From NCBI RefSeq assembly GCF_025421775.1, contig NZ_JAOEFX010000003.1, positions 496,001 through 560,000 of the forward strand: a DNA stretch of 64,000 bases, written 5' to 3'. A program made the position numbers and the translations under genes. This document shows positions 25,216-37,613 of this stretch, piece by piece (position 1 is the first letter of the stretch; the number at the start of each line of letters is the position of its first letter). The stretch is from Paenarthrobacter aurescens. GTDB lineage: Bacteria; Actinomycetota; Actinomycetes; Actinomycetales; Micrococcaceae. Under the pieces are notes generated by a model. It saw nothing but the letters and a program-made list of their open reading frames with translations, had not been told where the DNA came from and did no database searches.

Positions 25216-26088
25216 CTAGAGGTAGTCCGGGGCTGCTTCCAACCCGAAATACTCCTCCAAAGTGGCGATGCCTCGGTTGGCCATGTCCGTCGCTGCCTCC
25301 ACGCCGATGTAGCGCAGGTGCCAGGACTCGTAGAAGTAGCCGGTGGTGTCGTGGAACATCCATGGATAGCGGACCACGAAGCCGAACCTGTGGGCATTGG
25401 CTTTCGCCCACACCGCGGCTGGTTGCTCTGCAAAGCAGGGCTGGAAGCTGCAGGCGCCGCCGCCGTCGCCGATGTCGAAGGACCAGCCTGTCTGATGCTC
25501 GGAGTGGCCGGGCCGTGCTGAGGCGCGGTCTGCAGCCGCCTGGCCCGTGCTGGTGACGTAACCGCCGTACGTGGCCACCTGGGTGGAGTAGGAGCGGTAG
25601 CCCGAGGCCAGCGTCATGACGACGCCCTCGGTTGCTGCTGCCGCGAACATCTTTTCCGCGGCAGCCGCCGTCGTGCTGTTCAGCAAGGACGCTTCGCCGC
25701 TGACGGCGAGGCGCACGTTCGGCTGTACCAGATCGGCGGGGACGAAGTCCTGGGGGTTGAGCGGCCGATGTTTGTTGACCACCACCCAGGGGCTGGTGGG
25801 ATCCGTCAGGGAGTGCTGCGGAGCAACAGCACTGGAAGGCGCGGCGCTGGACGGCATGGCACTGGGCGCCGGCGCAGCAGTCCCAGGGGTCACCGTCACC
25901 GGATCGGTGGTGGGGACGCTGGAAGCGGCCGCTGGAGGCGTAGCAACCCCACTTGCGGCATTGGCGGCGACAGGGGAGGGCACGGCATTCTCCGGCGTGC
26001 AGGCCGTCAGGGCAACCATTCCGGCACCCGCGGTCAGCAGGCTTGCGAAAACCCGCCTGCTGGGAAGTGGCTTCTGGCCGCTGGCCAC
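25216..26088 (-). CDS. M15-family D-alanyl-D-alanine carboxypeptidase lipoprotein
   Basis: 290 aa VanY/DdcY-like peptidase that trims D-Ala from peptidoglycan stem peptides outside the membrane. Signal peptide with twin Arg (SRRVFASLL) and lipobox LTAC; then about 90 residues of Ala/Pro/Thr linker. The zinc-binding motif ARPGHSEHQTGWSFDIGD and the C-terminal ESWHLRYIG carry the expected His, Asp, Glu and His. The GTG start at 26088 with AGGAAGG lies one base after the coaA stop, so the two form an operon. Confidence 0.88.
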   Translation of the reverse strand: MASGQKPLPSRRVFASLLTAGAGMVALTACTPENAVPSPVAANAASGVATPPAAASSVPTTDPVTVTPGTAAPAPSAMPSSAAPSSAVAPQHSLTDPTSPWVVVNKHRPLNPQDFVPADLVQPNVRLAVSGEASLLNSTTAAAAEKMFAAAATEGVVMTLASGYRSYSTQVATYGGYVTSTGQAAADRASARPGHSEHQTGWSFDIGDGGGACSFQPCFAEQPAAVWAKANAHRFGFVVRYPWMFHDTTGYFYESWHLRYIGVEAATDMANRGIATLEEYFGLEAAPDYL

Positions 26089-26089
26089 G

Positions 26090-27055
26090 CTAGACCTTCC
26101 TCAGCAGCATGCGGCGGATGGAATGGTCGGCATCTTTGGTGAGTACAAGCTGCGCTCGGCCGCGTGTAGGCAGCACGTTCTCCTCGAGGTTCGGCTCGTT
26201 GATGCGCTTCCAAATACCGCGTGCCGTCGATTCGGCGTCGTCATCGGAGAGGGTGGCGTAACGGTGGAAGTAGGACTCCGGCTGCGCGAAGGCAGTGGTG
26301 CGCAGCTTCCGGAAACGGTCCACGTACCATTCCTCGATATAGGACGTCTTGGCATCCACATAGATGGAGAAGTCAAAGAAGTCGCTGACGGCGAGTCCTT
26401 GCTTACCGTCCATGCGGGGGCGGGCGGGGGCGAGGACATTCAGCCCTTCCACGATCAGGACATCGGGACGCCGCACCACTACTTCCTTGCCCGGGACGAT
26501 GTCGTACGTTACGTGGGAATACCAGGGCGCCCTGACTTCTTCGGCGCCACCTTTGACTTCCGAAACAAAGCGAAGGAGGCCGCGGCGGTCATATGACTCC
26601 GGAAATCCCTTGCGTTCCAGCAAGTGCCGGCGCTTGAGTTCGGCCAAGGGGTAAAGAAAACCGTCCGTGGTGATGAGTTCCACATTGGGAGTACCGGGCC
26701 AGCGCCTCAGCATTTCCCGGAGCACACGGGCAATGGTGGACTTGCCCACAGCTACCGAGCCTGCGACGCCGATGACGAAGGGCGTGCGCTGCGTTTGTTC
26801 GCCCAGGAACGTGGTTGTTGCGGCGTGGAGTTGGTGCGAAGCCTGGACATAAAGGTGGAGGAGCCGCGAAAGCGGGAGGTATACCTCCCGTACTTCCTTC
26901 ATGTCGAGGGGGTCGCCTAGGCCGCGGAGACGGAAGATGTCCTCTTCGTTGAGGGGCTGCTCCATCTGCGCTGCAAGCCGCGACCACGTTTGACGGTCCA
27001 GCTCTACAAACGGGGAAGCGCCGTCGCCGTTAGCTTCGGTGCGTTGCAAAGTCAC
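26090..27055 (-). CDS. coaA: Pantothenate kinase, type I
   Basis: First step of coenzyme A synthesis, ATP-dependent phosphorylation of pantothenate; 321 aa. The P-loop [17 protein letters not shown] is near residue 96, followed by [19 protein letters not shown] and the pantothenate-site region [18 protein letters not shown]. The GTG start at 27055 has no close Shine-Dalgarno; CAGAAT ends 7 nt before it, a weak leaderless -10. It is oriented against glmS. Confidence 0.95.
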   Translation of the reverse strand: MTLQRTEANGDGASPFVELDRQTWSRLAAQMEQPLNEEDIFRLRGLGDPLDMKEVREVYLPLSRLLHLYVQASHQLHAATTTFLGEQTQRTPFVIGVAGSVAVGKSTIARVLREMLRRWPGTPNVELITTDGFLYPLAELKRRHLLERKGFPESYDRRGLLRFVSEVKGGAEEVRAPWYSHVTYDIVPGKEVVVRRPDVLIVEGLNVLAPARPRMDGKQGLAVSDFFDFSIYVDAKTSYIEEWYVDRFRKLRTTAFAQPESYFHRYATLSDDDAESTARGIWKRINEPNLEENVLPTRGRAQLVLTKDADHSIRRMLLRKV

Positions 27056-27187
27056 GCTCTTGATTCTGCCTTCCGCGGGGCGGAACAGGAAATGCGCGAC
27101 GACTGGAGGGTGAATTGTGGGTGCTGGACATCTTAGCGGCAGCCAATGGAGCTGGGATGTCCCACGTCAGTTGTTTGCGCTAGCCGT

Positions 27188-27193
27188 TAGGCT
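27188..27193 (+). promoter_or_regulatory. -10 box for leaderless glmS
   Basis: TAGGCT ends 7 nt before the ATG at 27201, with no Shine-Dalgarno. This supports 27201 over the earlier in-frame start at 27117. Confidence 0.6.
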
Positions 27194-27200
27194 TGTACCC

Positions 27201-29084
27201 ATGTGTGGAATCGTAGGCTATGTTGGCAATTCGTCTCGCAAGGCAGCTGGTCACAGCGCCCTTGACGTCGTCGTGGAAGGGCTGCGCCGTCTTGAGTACC
27301 GCGGCTATGACTCCGCAGGCGTCGCAGTGGTGGCTGACGGGACAATCTCGTCCCGTAAAAAGTCCGGCAAGCTGAGCAACCTGATCAGTGAACTGGAAGC
27401 AAATCCAGTACCTGAATCCCTGACTGGCATCGGCCATACCCGTTGGGCCACGCATGGTGGCCCCACCGACCGTAACGCTCACCCGCACCTCTCCGACGGC
27501 GGGCGCCTGGCTCTCATTCACAACGGCATCATCGAGAACTTCGCGGAACTCAAGCAGGAACTGCTGGCCAAGGGAGTCACCTTCGAGTCGGAAACCGACA
27601 CCGAAGTTGCCGCCGCATTGGTTGGCGACATCTTCCGCAACCAGCTCAATGGCGACGGCGGCAACCTCACCGAGGCGATGCGCCTGGCATGCCAGCGACT
27701 CGAAGGCGCTTTCACCCTTCTCGCAGTCCACGCGGACCAGCCCGACGTCGTCGTGGCCGCACGCCGTAACTCCCCGCTCGTAGTGGGCCTTGGCGATGGT
27801 GAGAACTTCCTCGGCTCCGATGTTTCCGGCTTCATCGACTACACACGCCGCGCCGTCGAACTGGGCCAGGACCAGATCGTCACCATCACCGCGGACTCCG
27901 TGGAGATCACCGACTTCTTCGGCGCCCCCGCCGAAGGCAAGGAATACCACGTCGACTGGGATCCGGCTTCTGCCGAAAAGGGTGGATTCAACTCCTTCAT
28001 GGAGAAGGAAATCCACGATCAGCCTGACGCCGTAGCGCAGACCCTCCTGGGCCGCTCGGACCTTGACGGAAAGCTGACCCTTGACGAGGTCCGCATTGAC
28101 CCGGAACTGCTCAAGCAGGTGGACAAGATCATCGTCCTGGCGTGCGGAACCGCGGCCTATGCCGGACTGGTGGCCAAGTACGCCATCGAGAACTGGTGCC
28201 GTATCCCCACGGAGGTGGAGCTCGCGCACGAGTTCCGCTACCGCGATCCGATCGTTGACTCCAACACGCTGGTAGTTTCCATCAGCCAGTCCGGCGAGAC
28301 CATGGATACGCTGATGGCCGTCCGTTACGCCCGCGAGCAGGGCGCCAAGACGATCTCCATCTGCAACACCAATGGTTCCACCATCCCGCGTGAGTCCGAC
28401 GCGGTGCTCTACACGCACGCAGGTCCGGAAATCGCCGTTGCGTCCACCAAGGCATTCCTGGCGCAAATCACCGCTGCCTACCTGCTTGGTCTTTACCTGG
28501 CCCAGCTGCGTGGCAACATCTTCTCCGGCCAGATCAAGGATGTCCTCGCTGACCTCAACAAGATCCCGGCCAAGATCCAGCACATCCTGGACAACGCAGG
28601 CCCCTTGCGCGAGCTCGCCCGCAGCATGAAGGACGAAAAGTCCGTGCTGTTCCTGGGCCGCCACGTCGGTTACCCCGTAGCCCTCGAAGGTGCCTTGAAG
28701 CTCAAGGAAATCGCCTACATCCACGCTGAAGGCTTCGCAGCCGGCGAGCTCAAGCACGGTCCGATCGCCCTGATCGACGACGGCCAGCCGGTCTTCGTCG
28801 TGGTGCCGTCCCCGCGTGGCCGCGACTCCCTGCACTCCAAGGTGGTCAGCAACATCCAGGAAGTCCGCGCACGTGGTGCAAGGACCCTGGTCATCGCTGA
28901 AGAAGGCGACGAGTCCGTCAAGGATTACGCAGAGCACGTGTTCTACGTTCCGGAGACGCCTACCCTGCTGATGCCGCTGCTCACCACTGTTCCGCTGCAG
29001 ATCTTTGCCGCTGAACTGGCTGGCGCCAAGGGCTACGACGTGGATCAGCCGCGTAACCTCGCCAAGAGCGTGACCGTAGAATAA
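27201..29084 (+). CDS. glmS: Glutamine-fructose-6-phosphate aminotransferase
   Basis: Makes glucosamine-6-phosphate from fructose-6-phosphate and glutamine, the entry to amino sugars; 627 aa. The start at 27201 puts the catalytic Cys at position 2 (MCGIVGYVG), as the glutaminase mechanism requires. The glutaminase domain has [17 protein letters not shown]; two SIS isomerase domains follow ([39 protein letters not shown]), ending in AKSVTVE. acpS begins 4 nt downstream. Confidence 0.97.
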
Positions 29085-29088
29085 CGCC

Positions 29089-29436
29089 ATGATTGTTGGC
29101 ATTGGCGTAGACGTCGTAGACATCGAACGGTTCGGCCGGCAGTTGGAACGGACCCCTGGACTTAGGGACCGCCTGTTTGTTCCCGCCGAACGGGAACTCA
29201 ACACCCGGTCCTTGGCTGCCCGTTTTGCAGCGAAGGAAGCCGTGGCCAAGGTCTTGGGTGCCCCCGCGGGCATGAACTGGCAGGACTGCTGGATCGGTCT
29301 CGATGAGAACGGGCCCACGGTTCAGGTCAAGGGAACGGTGCTTGCCGTGGCCGAGGCCAAGGGCGTCAAACGCTGGCACCTGTCCATGAGCCACGACGGC
29401 GGCATCGCTACAGCGACTGTCCTCGCCGAGGGCTAA
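29089..29436 (+). CDS. acpS: Holo-[acyl-carrier-protein] synthase
   Basis: Transfers phosphopantetheine from CoA to the acyl carrier protein; 115 aa. The Mg2+-binding residues sit in [12 protein letters not shown] (Asp) and [15 protein letters not shown] (Glu). The gene is 4 nt after glmS and 16 nt before nnr. The order glmS-acpS-nnr-alr is common in Actinobacteria; here 15 kb of other genes lies between nnr and alr. Confidence 0.95.
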
Positions 29437-29452
29437 ACGGACCTCAACAGCA

Positions 29453-31030
29453 ATGATCAGCGCCTTCACCGGACAACAGATCAGGGATGCGGAACAACCG
29501 CTCCTGGACTCCGGTGAGGGCGCTGTTCTTATGCAGCGGGCAGCCTATGGCCTGGCCCAAACCGTGGTTCGCGAGCTCAAGCGCCGGCGCAAGCTGACCG
29601 GTGCCGGCGTCACGGTCCTCGTGGGCAAAGGCAATAATGGCGGGGATGGCCTCTTTGCCGCGGCCTTTCTTGCGCGCCGGGGAATGCGCGCGACGGCGGT
29701 ACTCGCCGCTGCTGAAGTCCACCCTGATGCGCTGGCCGCTTTTGTTTCGTCCGGTGGCCGGACACTGCGCTTGGAACCCGGGAACGCTGAAGAACTTGCG
29801 GTCATGTGCGCCGGAGACGATGTCATCATTGACGCCCTGCTCGGTACAGGCGCCCGCGGGGGCTTACGTGGTTCGTCGGCGGAATTGATTGCGTCACTGC
29901 AGGAACTGCATCCACGGTTGGTGGTGGCCTGCGACCTCCCCAGTGGCCTGGACGCCAACACCGGAGAAGTCCACTGGCCCGTGCTGGGCGCCGACGTCAC
30001 GGTGACTTTCGGCGGCATCAAGGCCGGGCTGTTGACGGATCCGGGCGAAGGGTGTTCCGGGCGCATCGAACTCGTACAGATCGGTATTGAGGAGTCGCTG
30101 CCATCCGAAGTCGCTGAGCTGCGCCGCCTCACCTCCGTGGACGTGGGCGCTCTGCTGCCCAAGCCTGACCGGCGTGCCCACAAGTACTCCCGCGGTGTCC
30201 TTGGGGTGGTGGCCGGGTCGGTGCGTTTTGCCGGGGCAGCTGTCCTGGGCGTTCACGCGGCTGCACTCGCCGGAGCGGGGATGGTGCGGTACCTCGGACC
30301 GCAAGCCGCGGCGCAACTGGTTCTCGCCCGAACCCCCGAAGCCCTCTGGGAATCCAACGACCCTGGCCGTGTTCAAGCATGGGTGCTGGGTTCCGGAGTT
30401 GACGGTGAGGAGCAAATGGAGCGTGCCCGGGGCGCTGCTGCGGCAGCCCTCACCGCTGGGCTGCCGGTCGTCGTCGATGCTGGTGCGCTCGGTCTCCTGC
30501 CGGAACGTTGCCCGCCCCACTGGATCCTGACGCCACATGCCGGGGAACTGGCAACGTTGCTGGATTCGCTTCCCTCCACGGGCGAGATAGCCGTTACCCG
30601 CCAGGACGTTGAGTCCCGTCCCTTGCATTTTGTCCGGCAGGCTGCGGAACAAACCGGTGCAACCGTCCTGCTGAAGGGCGCAACCACACTGGTGTCCTCG
30701 CCGTCGGGCGTTGTTTTTAGCCAGTCGGAAGGGACTGCGTGGATGGCCACCGCAGGGAGTGGCGACGTCTTGGCGGGCGTCCTCGGGGCCTTGGTGGCGC
30801 AGTGTGCGGATTCGGTCACGGACGACGACGGCGCGTTCGCCGGCCTGGGATTGGACCTTTCGGACCGCTGGGCTGCTGTCGCCGCGGTGGCGGCCAGCGT
30901 CCACGGGCGTGCAGGGTCGGCCGCGTCTGCCGAATGCGGCGGTGGACCCCTTACAGCCTCGGCCATCATGGCGGCTGTACCGCGCGTCATTGGTTCGCTG
31001 AAGGCGGAATACGACCGAACAAGACCGTAA
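29453..31030 (+). CDS. nnr: Bifunctional NAD(P)H-hydrate epimerase/dehydratase
   Basis: Repairs hydrated NADH and NADPH. 525 aa: an N-terminal YjeF-N epimerase domain (residues 1 to about 210; VLVGKGNNGGDGLFAAAFLA, IIDALLGTGARGGLRGS) fused to a C-terminal ribokinase-like dehydratase domain (about 225-525; TPHAGELATLL, TVLLKGATTLV, ATAGSGDVLAGVLGALVA). The alternative roles are kept in one chain, as in E. coli Nnr. Confidence 0.93.
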   Translation: MISAFTGQQIRDAEQPLLDSGEGAVLMQRAAYGLAQTVVRELKRRRKLTGAGVTVLVGKGNNGGDGLFAAAFLARRGMRATAVLAAAEVHPDALAAFVSSGGRTLRLEPGNAEELAVMCAGDDVIIDALLGTGARGGLRGSSAELIASLQELHPRLVVACDLPSGLDANTGEVHWPVLGADVTVTFGGIKAGLLTDPGEGCSGRIELVQIGIEESLPSEVAELRRLTSVDVGALLPKPDRRAHKYSRGVLGVVAGSVRFAGAAVLGVHAAALAGAGMVRYLGPQAAAQLVLARTPEALWESNDPGRVQAWVLGSGVDGEEQMERARGAAAAALTAGLPVVVDAGALGLLPERCPPHWILTPHAGELATLLDSLPSTGEIAVTRQDVESRPLHFVRQAAEQTGATVLLKGATTLVSSPSGVVFSQSEGTAWMATAGSGDVLAGVLGALVAQCADSVTDDDGAFAGLGLDLSDRWAAVAAVAASVHGRAGSAASAECGGGPLTASAIMAAVPRVIGSLKAEYDRTRP

Positions 31031-31035
31031 GGTTA

Positions 31036-31063
31036 CTGTCAATATCTGCAATATGAGTAGGCT
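31036..31063 (+). promoter_or_regulatory. Possible promoter of the glgX-treY-treZ operon
   Basis: CTGTCA (31036-31041) and TAGGCT (31058-31063) are 16 nt apart and 36 nt before the glgX ATG. The -35 match is poor; the -10 box is of the type seen elsewhere in the window. Confidence 0.3.
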
Positions 31064-31099
31064 TGCAGCAGGTTATCCGCATCACCAAGAGGAGAACGC

Positions 31100-33391
31100 A
31101 TGGAAGTCTGGCCTGGATCGGCTTATCCGTTGGGTGCCACGTTTGATGGCACCGGAACCAACTTCGCGCTGTTCAGCGAGAAGGCCGAAAAAGTTGAATT
31201 GTGCCTCTTTGACGACGACGGCGGGGAAGTCCGCGTAAATGTCACCGAGGTTGATGGTTACGTATGGCACTGTTACCTGCCGCAGGCGCAACCGGGACAG
31301 AAATACGGATACCGGGTCCACGGCCCCTACGACCCCGATGCCGGACAGCGCTTCAACCCCAATAAGCTGCTGCTGGATCCGTACGCCAAGGCCATCCACC
31401 GGCAGATCGACTGGGACCCCGCGCTGTTTTCGTACAATCTGGGCGACCCTGACTCCCGCAATGATGAGGATTCAGCTCCGCACATGATGCTGGGCGTCGT
31501 CATCAACCCCTTCTTCGATTGGGATGGCGACAAGCTGCTGCGGATCCCGTATCACAAGTCGGTCATTTATGAGGCACACGTCAAGGGCCTGACCCAGATG
31601 CACCCTGAGGTGCCTGAGGAACAGCGCGGCACCTATGCCGGCGTCGCCCATCCTGCAGTCATCTCCCATCTGCAAAAGCTGGGCATCACTGCCATCGAAC
31701 TCATGCCGGTGCACCAGTTCGTCAATGACGGCATCCTGCAGGACAAGGGCCTGAACAACTACTGGGGCTACAACACCATCGGCTTCTTCGCCCCCCACAA
31801 CAGCTACAGCTCCAAGGGGGACACGGGCCAGCAGGTCCAGGATTTCAAGGCCATGGTTCGCGCCCTGCACACCGCGGGAATCGAAGTCATCCTGGACGTT
31901 GTCTACAACCACACGGCCGAGGGCAACCACTTGGGGCCCACGTTGTCCTTTAAGGGCATCGACAATTCCGCGTACTACCGCCTGGTGGAGGACGACCAGA
32001 AGTACTACATGGACTACACCGGCACCGGAAACTCGCTGAATGTCCGCAGCCCGCATTCCCTTCAGCTGCTGATGGATTCCCTCCGCTATTGGGTCACCGA
32101 GATGCACGTGGACGGCTTCCGCTTCGACCTCGCCTCCACCCTGGCCCGCGAGTTCTACGACGTGGACAAGCTCTCCACCTTCTTCGAACTCATCCAGCAG
32201 GACCCCGTTGTTTCACAAGTGAAGCTCATTGCGGAACCGTGGGATGTTGGCCCCGGTGGATACCAGGTGGGCAACTTCCCGCCGCAGTGGACGGAATGGA
32301 ACGGCCAGTACCGCGACACCGTCCGCGATTTCTGGCGCGGTGAACCGTCCACCCTGGGCGAGTTCGCGTCCCGGTTGACGGGCTCGGCGGATCTCTACGA
32401 GCATTCGGGCCGCCGCCCGGTAGCCTCGATCAACTTCGTCACCGCCCACGACGGCTTCACGTTGGCCGACCTCGTCTCCTACAACGAGAAACACAACGAG
32501 GCCAACGGCGAGGACAACAACGACGGCGAGTCCCACAACCGTTCGTGGAACTGCGGCGCGGAAGGGCCCACAGACGATCCCACAGTCCTTGGCCTCAGGG
32601 CACGCCAACAGCGCAACTTCATCGCCACGCTGTTCCTCTCCCAAGGTGTGCCGATGCTGCTCCACGGTGACGAGCTCGGCAGGACGCAGCGCGGCAACAA
32701 CAACGGCTATTGCCAGGACTCTGAACTCACCTGGATCAACTGGGAGAACGTGGACCAGCCGCTTATCGAGTTCACCGCTGCGGTGTGCGCCCTCCGCGCC
32801 AAGCACCCCAGCCTTCGCCGCAGCCGCTTCTTTGACGGACGCCCGGTACTGCGTGGCGAAGGCGAACGGCTTCCGGACATCGTATGGCTGGACGCTGATG
32901 CAAGCACCATGAGTCCCTCGGACTGGGACGAGGCGTTGGGCCGCTCGGTGGGCGTGTTCCTGAACGGCGACGGTATCCATGGCCGCGATAACCAGGGCCG
33001 ACGCATCACCGACGTCAACTTCCTGCTCTACTTCAACGCCGACCAGGACGAGGTGGGCTTCCGGATTCCTTCCGATGAGTACGCGCCCGCCTGGGACGTC
33101 ATGATCGATACCGCGGGAGAAGGCGCTGAGGCAGGTGTCGTCAAGCCGGACCAGATCCTCATGGTGGGTGCCAAGTCACTGGTGGTGCTGCGTGCGCACA
33201 GCACCCCCGAGATTGAACCCGACCACTCGGTTGCAGCATCCTTGGCCGCGCTGACCCAGACGAGCACCCCGGAAACGGCATCCATCACAGCCCCTGCTGT
33301 GACGTCCCTGCCTTTCGACTACAAGGGAGACGCCACAGCAGACTCCACGGCAGACGAGGACGCCGGTTCTTCGGAGAAGGCAGACTCATGA
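31100..33391 (+). CDS. glgX: Glycogen debranching enzyme GlgX/TreX
   Basis: GH13 isoamylase that removes alpha-1,6 branches from glycogen, feeding TreY; 763 aa. CBM48-like N-terminus ([20 protein letters not shown]), then the GH13 regions: [26 protein letters not shown] (nucleophile Asp), LIAEPWD (acid Glu) and [15 protein letters not shown]. About 60 C-terminal residues after the beta domain are Ala/Thr/Ser-rich and probably disordered. GAGGAGAACGC precedes the ATG. The stop overlaps treY (ATGA). Confidence 0.94.
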   Translation: MEVWPGSAYPLGATFDGTGTNFALFSEKAEKVELCLFDDDGGEVRVNVTEVDGYVWHCYLPQAQPGQKYGYRVHGPYDPDAGQRFNPNKLLLDPYAKAIHRQIDWDPALFSYNLGDPDSRNDEDSAPHMMLGVVINPFFDWDGDKLLRIPYHKSVIYEAHVKGLTQMHPEVPEEQRGTYAGVAHPAVISHLQKLGITAIELMPVHQFVNDGILQDKGLNNYWGYNTIGFFAPHNSYSSKGDTGQQVQDFKAMVRALHTAGIEVILDVVYNHTAEGNHLGPTLSFKGIDNSAYYRLVEDDQKYYMDYTGTGNSLNVRSPHSLQLLMDSLRYWVTEMHVDGFRFDLASTLAREFYDVDKLSTFFELIQQDPVVSQVKLIAEPWDVGPGGYQVGNFPPQWTEWNGQYRDTVRDFWRGEPSTLGEFASRLTGSADLYEHSGRRPVASINFVTAHDGFTLADLVSYNEKHNEANGEDNNDGESHNRSWNCGAEGPTDDPTVLGLRARQQRNFIATLFLSQGVPMLLHGDELGRTQRGNNNGYCQDSELTWINWENVDQPLIEFTAAVCALRAKHPSLRRSRFFDGRPVLRGEGERLPDIVWLDADASTMSPSDWDEALGRSVGVFLNGDGIHGRDNQGRRITDVNFLLYFNADQDEVGFRIPSDEYAPAWDVMIDTAGEGAEAGVVKPDQILMVGAKSLVVLRAHSTPEIEPDHSVAASLAALTQTSTPETASITAPAVTSLPFDYKGDATADSTADEDAGSSEKADS

Positions 33392-35700
33392 GGACGCCCA
33401 TCTCGACATACCGGCTCCAGATCCGGCCAAGCTTCACACTGCAGGACGCCGCCCAGCTCACCGGCTACCTGCGGTCCCTTGGAGCCGACTGGGTCTATGT
33501 GTCGCCGATCCTCACCGCGGAGGAGGGCTCGGACCACGGCTATGACGTCACCGACCCTTCAACTGTGGATCCCGCGCGCGGCGGTCCCGAGGGGCTCGCT
33601 GCCCTCTCCAAGGCCGCACGCGAGCAGGGCCTGGGCATCCTGGCCGACATCGTGCCCAATCACATGGGCGTGGCCTCGGCCGGGCAGAACGCCTGGTGGT
33701 GGGACCTGCTGAAGCAGGGGCGCGCGTCCAAATATGCGGAAGCCTTCGACGTCGACTGGGACTTCGGGGGCGGGAAAATCCGCATCCCCATTCTGGGCAG
33801 CGACGACGACCTTGAACAGCTCAAAATCGTGGACGGCGAACTGCACTACTACGATCACCGGCTTCCGCTGGCCGACGGGTCCTGCACGCCAGGGGACAGC
33901 CCGCAGGATGTCCATGCCCGGCAGCACTATGAGCTGGTGGGCTGGCGCCGGGCGGATGCCGAACTGAACTATCGCCGCTTCTTCGCAGTGAATACCCTGG
34001 CTGGGGTGCGCGTCGAGATTCCCTGGGTCTTTGACGAGTCCCATGAAGAGATCGTCCGCTGGTTCCGGGAGGGAATGGTGGACGGCCTCAGGATCGACCA
34101 TCCGGACGGGCTGGCGGATCCGGAAGGCTATCTGGCCAGGCTTCGCGAGGCGACGGGTGGCGCGTACCTTCTTGTCGAGAAGATCCTGGAACCGGGGGAG
34201 GCGTTGCCGGACACCTTCGACTGTGAAGGCACCACCGGATATGACGCACTCGCTGACGTGGACCGCCTGTTTGTGGACCCGGCCGCCGAGGAATACCTCG
34301 ACTCCCTGGATGCCAGATTGCGGGACGCGGAAGAGCCCGCAGATTACGTCGCCATGATTCAGGAGACCAAACGCCGTATCGCGGACGGCATCCTGCGGTC
34401 GGAAATCCTGCGGCTAGCACGCCTTGTTCCGGAAACAGCCCAGCTGTCTCCGGACATGGTGGCTGATGCCATCGCGGAAGTCATCTGCTGCTTCCCCATC
34501 TACCGGACCTATCTCCCGTATGGCCGGGAGATCCTGCTGGAGTCCATCAACCGCGCGGCGGATAACCGTGAAGACCTGAAAGCGGTGCTGGAAGACCTGA
34601 CGCCGTATCTCTTGGACACCGAGGGCGAACTCGCCCGGCGTTTCCAACAGACCTCCGGCATGGTGATGGCCAAGGGCGTGGAAGACACGGCGTTCTTCCG
34701 CTACACACGGCTTGGGACGCTCACAGAGGTGGGTGCAGACCCCACCGAGTTTGCCGTCTCCACCCAGGATTTCCATGAGCGCATGGCTCGCCGCCAAGCT
34801 GATCTGCCGCTGTCCATGACTACCTTGAGCACGCACGATACCAAGCGCAGCGAGGACGCCCGGGCAAGGATTTCCGTCATTTCCGAAGCTGTCCCCGAGT
34901 GGGAGCTTTTCCTCGGCACCGTCCAGGAACTCGCCCCTATCCCGGATGGTCCACTGGCTGCCCTCGTGTGGCAGTCGATCGTTGGCGCGTGGCCGGCAGA
35001 TCGGGGCCGGCTCCAGTCGTACGCGTTGAAAGCGGCCCGTGAGGCAGGTAATTCAACCAACTGGACCGACCCCAACCTGGATTTCGAGCGCCACCTGGCT
35101 GCCGCCGTCGACGCCGCGTTTGATGTTCCGGAGGTTGCGGCAGCGATCGCGAACTTCGTAGCCGAGCTCGAACCGTACGGCACCTCCAACTCGCTGTCCG
35201 CCAAGCTCATCCAGCTGACCATGCCCGGTGTCCCTGACGTATACCAAGGAACAGAATTCAGGGATGGTTCGCTGACCGATCCTGATAACCGGCGCCCCGT
35301 GGACTTCCAGGCCCGTATCGCAGCGTTGGCGGAGTTGGACGAGGGGGCGAAGCCTGATTACACCGAAGAAGCCGCCAAGCTTCTGGTCGTATCCCGGGCC
35401 CTGAGGCTACGCCGTGACCACCCTGAATTGTTTGGGGGCTACCGCGCCGTGGATGTTCGTGGCGAAGCTGCGGCCCATGTGGTTGCTTTCGATCGGGGAG
35501 CAGATGCTCCGGGCGCCGTTGCAGTTGGCACTCGCCTGCCCAAGCGCCTGGCAGCCAATGGCGGGTGGCGCGATACGGCCATCGAACTGTCAACGAACGT
35601 CCGGGACGAACTCACCGGAGCTGCGTACGGCGCCGGTTCTGTCCCTGTTGGCACCTTGTTGGAGCAGTATCCGGTGGCACTGCTGGTGCCCACTGACTGA
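33388..35700 (+). CDS. treY: Maltooligosyl trehalose synthase
   Basis: Isomerises the reducing end of maltodextrins to a trehalose unit; 770 aa, GH13_26. Opens with [20 protein letters not shown]; catalytic regions are [29 protein letters not shown] and [12 protein letters not shown], and later [14 protein letters not shown]. It overlaps glgX by four bases and is followed after 56 nt by treZ, so the three enzymes of the glycogen-to-trehalose route are co-transcribed. Confidence 0.96.
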   Translation: MRTPISTYRLQIRPSFTLQDAAQLTGYLRSLGADWVYVSPILTAEEGSDHGYDVTDPSTVDPARGGPEGLAALSKAAREQGLGILADIVPNHMGVASAGQNAWWWDLLKQGRASKYAEAFDVDWDFGGGKIRIPILGSDDDLEQLKIVDGELHYYDHRLPLADGSCTPGDSPQDVHARQHYELVGWRRADAELNYRRFFAVNTLAGVRVEIPWVFDESHEEIVRWFREGMVDGLRIDHPDGLADPEGYLARLREATGGAYLLVEKILEPGEALPDTFDCEGTTGYDALADVDRLFVDPAAEEYLDSLDARLRDAEEPADYVAMIQETKRRIADGILRSEILRLARLVPETAQLSPDMVADAIAEVICCFPIYRTYLPYGREILLESINRAADNREDLKAVLEDLTPYLLDTEGELARRFQQTSGMVMAKGVEDTAFFRYTRLGTLTEVGADPTEFAVSTQDFHERMARRQADLPLSMTTLSTHDTKRSEDARARISVISEAVPEWELFLGTVQELAPIPDGPLAALVWQSIVGAWPADRGRLQSYALKAAREAGNSTNWTDPNLDFERHLAAAVDAAFDVPEVAAAIANFVAELEPYGTSNSLSAKLIQLTMPGVPDVYQGTEFRDGSLTDPDNRRPVDFQARIAALAELDEGAKPDYTEEAAKLLVVSRALRLRRDHPELFGGYRAVDVRGEAAAHVVAFDRGADAPGAVAVGTRLPKRLAANGGWRDTAIELSTNVRDELTGAAYGAGSVPVGTLLEQYPVALLVPTD

Positions 35701-35756
35701 AGCCGGAAACACCCACACTGTCACTGCAACGCACGCTTGAATACGTACAGGGGAGC

Positions 35757-37532
35757 ATGATGCTGGAGCACGCTGCTGGAAAAAACCGTTACGACGTCTG
35801 GGCTCCGAACGCTGACTCGGTCCGGCTGCTCGCCGATGGCCGCGAGTACGCCATGGAACAACACCACGACGGCGCCGCCACAGGTTGGTGGCGCGCGCCG
35901 GCCGAGGCCGTGGCCCAGTCAGGTGACAATGTGCCCTACGGGTACGTCGTGGACGGCGAGGGACCGTTCCCCGATCCGCGCTCGCGGAGGCAGCCGGATG
36001 GGGTGCATGGCCTGTCTGCGACCTTCGATCCCTCCGTCCATGAATGGCAGGACTCCGGTTGGCAAGGGCGGACCCTCCAGGGTTCGGTGATCTACGAGCT
36101 CCACCTCGGTACGTTCACCCCCGAGGGAACCTTGGATGCTGCCGCGGAGAAACTGGACTACCTGGTGGACCTTGGCGTGGATTTCATCGAATTGCTGCCG
36201 GTCAACGGGTTCAACGGTGTGCACAACTGGGGCTACGACGGTGTTCTTTGGTACGCCGTTCATGAGCCCTACGGCGGACCGGCGGCCTACCAGCGGTTTG
36301 TCGATGCTGCCCATGCTGCAGGGTTGGGTGTCATCCAGGACGTCGTTTACAACCACCTCGGACCCAGTGGCAACTATCTTCCCAAGTTCGGCCCGTACCT
36401 GAAATCGGGGGAGGGGAACACCTGGGGCGACTCTGTGAACCTTGATGGACCGGGTTCGGACGACGTTCGGCGCTACATCCTGGAGAACGCAGCGATGTGG
36501 CTCCGTGATTACCACGTGGACGGACTCCGGCTCGATGCCGTCCATGCCCTGCGGGACGAACGGGCAGTGCACATCCTGGAAGACTTTGGGGCCTTGGCGG
36601 ACCAGATCGAGTCTGAGACGGGCATCCCGAAGACCCTGATCGCGGAGTCGGACCTGAATAACCCGCGGCTCATCTATCCCCGCAAGGACAATGGTTATGG
36701 GCTGGAAGGCCAATGGAGCGATGACTTCCACCACGCCGTCCACGTCAACCTCAGCGGCGAAACCACTGGCTACTACTCGGACTTCGACTCGCTCGCAGTC
36801 CTGGCGAAGGTCCTGGAGCACGGTTTTCTCCACGACGGCAGCTACTCCAGCTTCCGCGGGCGGCACCACGGCAGGCCCATCCGGCATGATCTGGCCCATC
36901 CATCGGCTCTGGTGGTCTGCCTCCAGAACCATGACCAAATTGGCAACCGCGCCACCGGCGACCGGCTTACCGCCTCGCTGTCCTACGGGAAACTGGCCAT
37001 CGGTGCCGTACTGACCATGACGTCGCCTTTCACGCCCATGCTGTTCATGGGCGAGGAGTTCGGCGCGTCGACGCCATGGCAGTTCTTCACCTCGCATCCG
37101 GAGCCGGAGCTGGGCAAGGCCACTGCCGAGGGGCGGATCAAGGAATTCGAACGCATGGGATGGGATCCGGCTGTTGTTCCCGATCCGCAGGACCCGGAAA
37201 CGTTCCTGCGCTCCAAACTCAAGTGGGATGAAGCCAACGAGGGGGACCACTCACGCCTGCTCCAGCTGTACAAGGATTTAGCACAGCTGCGCCGGAACAC
37301 CCCGGAGTTGGTGGACGAAGGCTTCGGCGGGACTGCTGTGGAGTTCGATGACGACGAACACTGGCTGCAGATGTCCCGCGGCAGCGTGCGCGTGGTGTGC
37401 AACTTCGGAGATGAAGCACTGGGAACGCCCCTGGGCGGCTCCATCTTGCTGGCTACCGATGATGAAGCAGTCCTCGACGACGGGACGCTGACGCTTCCGG
37501 GCGGCAGCGCCGCCGTCGTGCGCGTCCTCTGA
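35757..37532 (+). CDS. treZ: Maltooligosyl trehalose trehalohydrolase
   Basis: Releases trehalose from maltooligosyl-trehalose; 591 aa, GH13_10. CBM48-like N-domain ([17 protein letters not shown]), then [30 protein letters not shown] (nucleophile Asp), [12 protein letters not shown] (acid Glu) and [25 protein letters not shown] precedes the two adjacent ATG codons; the first is used here. Trehalose serves osmotic and desiccation tolerance and carbon storage. Confidence 0.96.
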   Translation: MMLEHAAGKNRYDVWAPNADSVRLLADGREYAMEQHHDGAATGWWRAPAEAVAQSGDNVPYGYVVDGEGPFPDPRSRRQPDGVHGLSATFDPSVHEWQDSGWQGRTLQGSVIYELHLGTFTPEGTLDAAAEKLDYLVDLGVDFIELLPVNGFNGVHNWGYDGVLWYAVHEPYGGPAAYQRFVDAAHAAGLGVIQDVVYNHLGPSGNYLPKFGPYLKSGEGNTWGDSVNLDGPGSDDVRRYILENAAMWLRDYHVDGLRLDAVHALRDERAVHILEDFGALADQIESETGIPKTLIAESDLNNPRLIYPRKDNGYGLEGQWSDDFHHAVHVNLSGETTGYYSDFDSLAVLAKVLEHGFLHDGSYSSFRGRHHGRPIRHDLAHPSALVVCLQNHDQIGNRATGDRLTASLSYGKLAIGAVLTMTSPFTPMLFMGEEFGASTPWQFFTSHPEPELGKATAEGRIKEFERMGWDPAVVPDPQDPETFLRSKLKWDEANEGDHSRLLQLYKDLAQLRRNTPELVDEGFGGTAVEFDDDEHWLQMSRGSVRVVCNFGDEALGTPLGGSILLATDDEAVLDDGTLTLPGGSAAVVRVL

Positions 37533-37613
37533 CCAGCGCCAAGCGAATGGTGACGGCGCCCACATACCGGACGGCGCCGTCACCAGGGTTTGCGCAGTGG
37601 CAGGATGGTACGT

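Noticed and set aside
27180..29318. Long open frame on the minus strand opposite glmS and acpS (about 710 codons)
   Set aside because: It is a shadow of high-GC coding sequence: the plus strand has complete, motif-perfect glmS and acpS, and the antisense translation has no recognisable domain.
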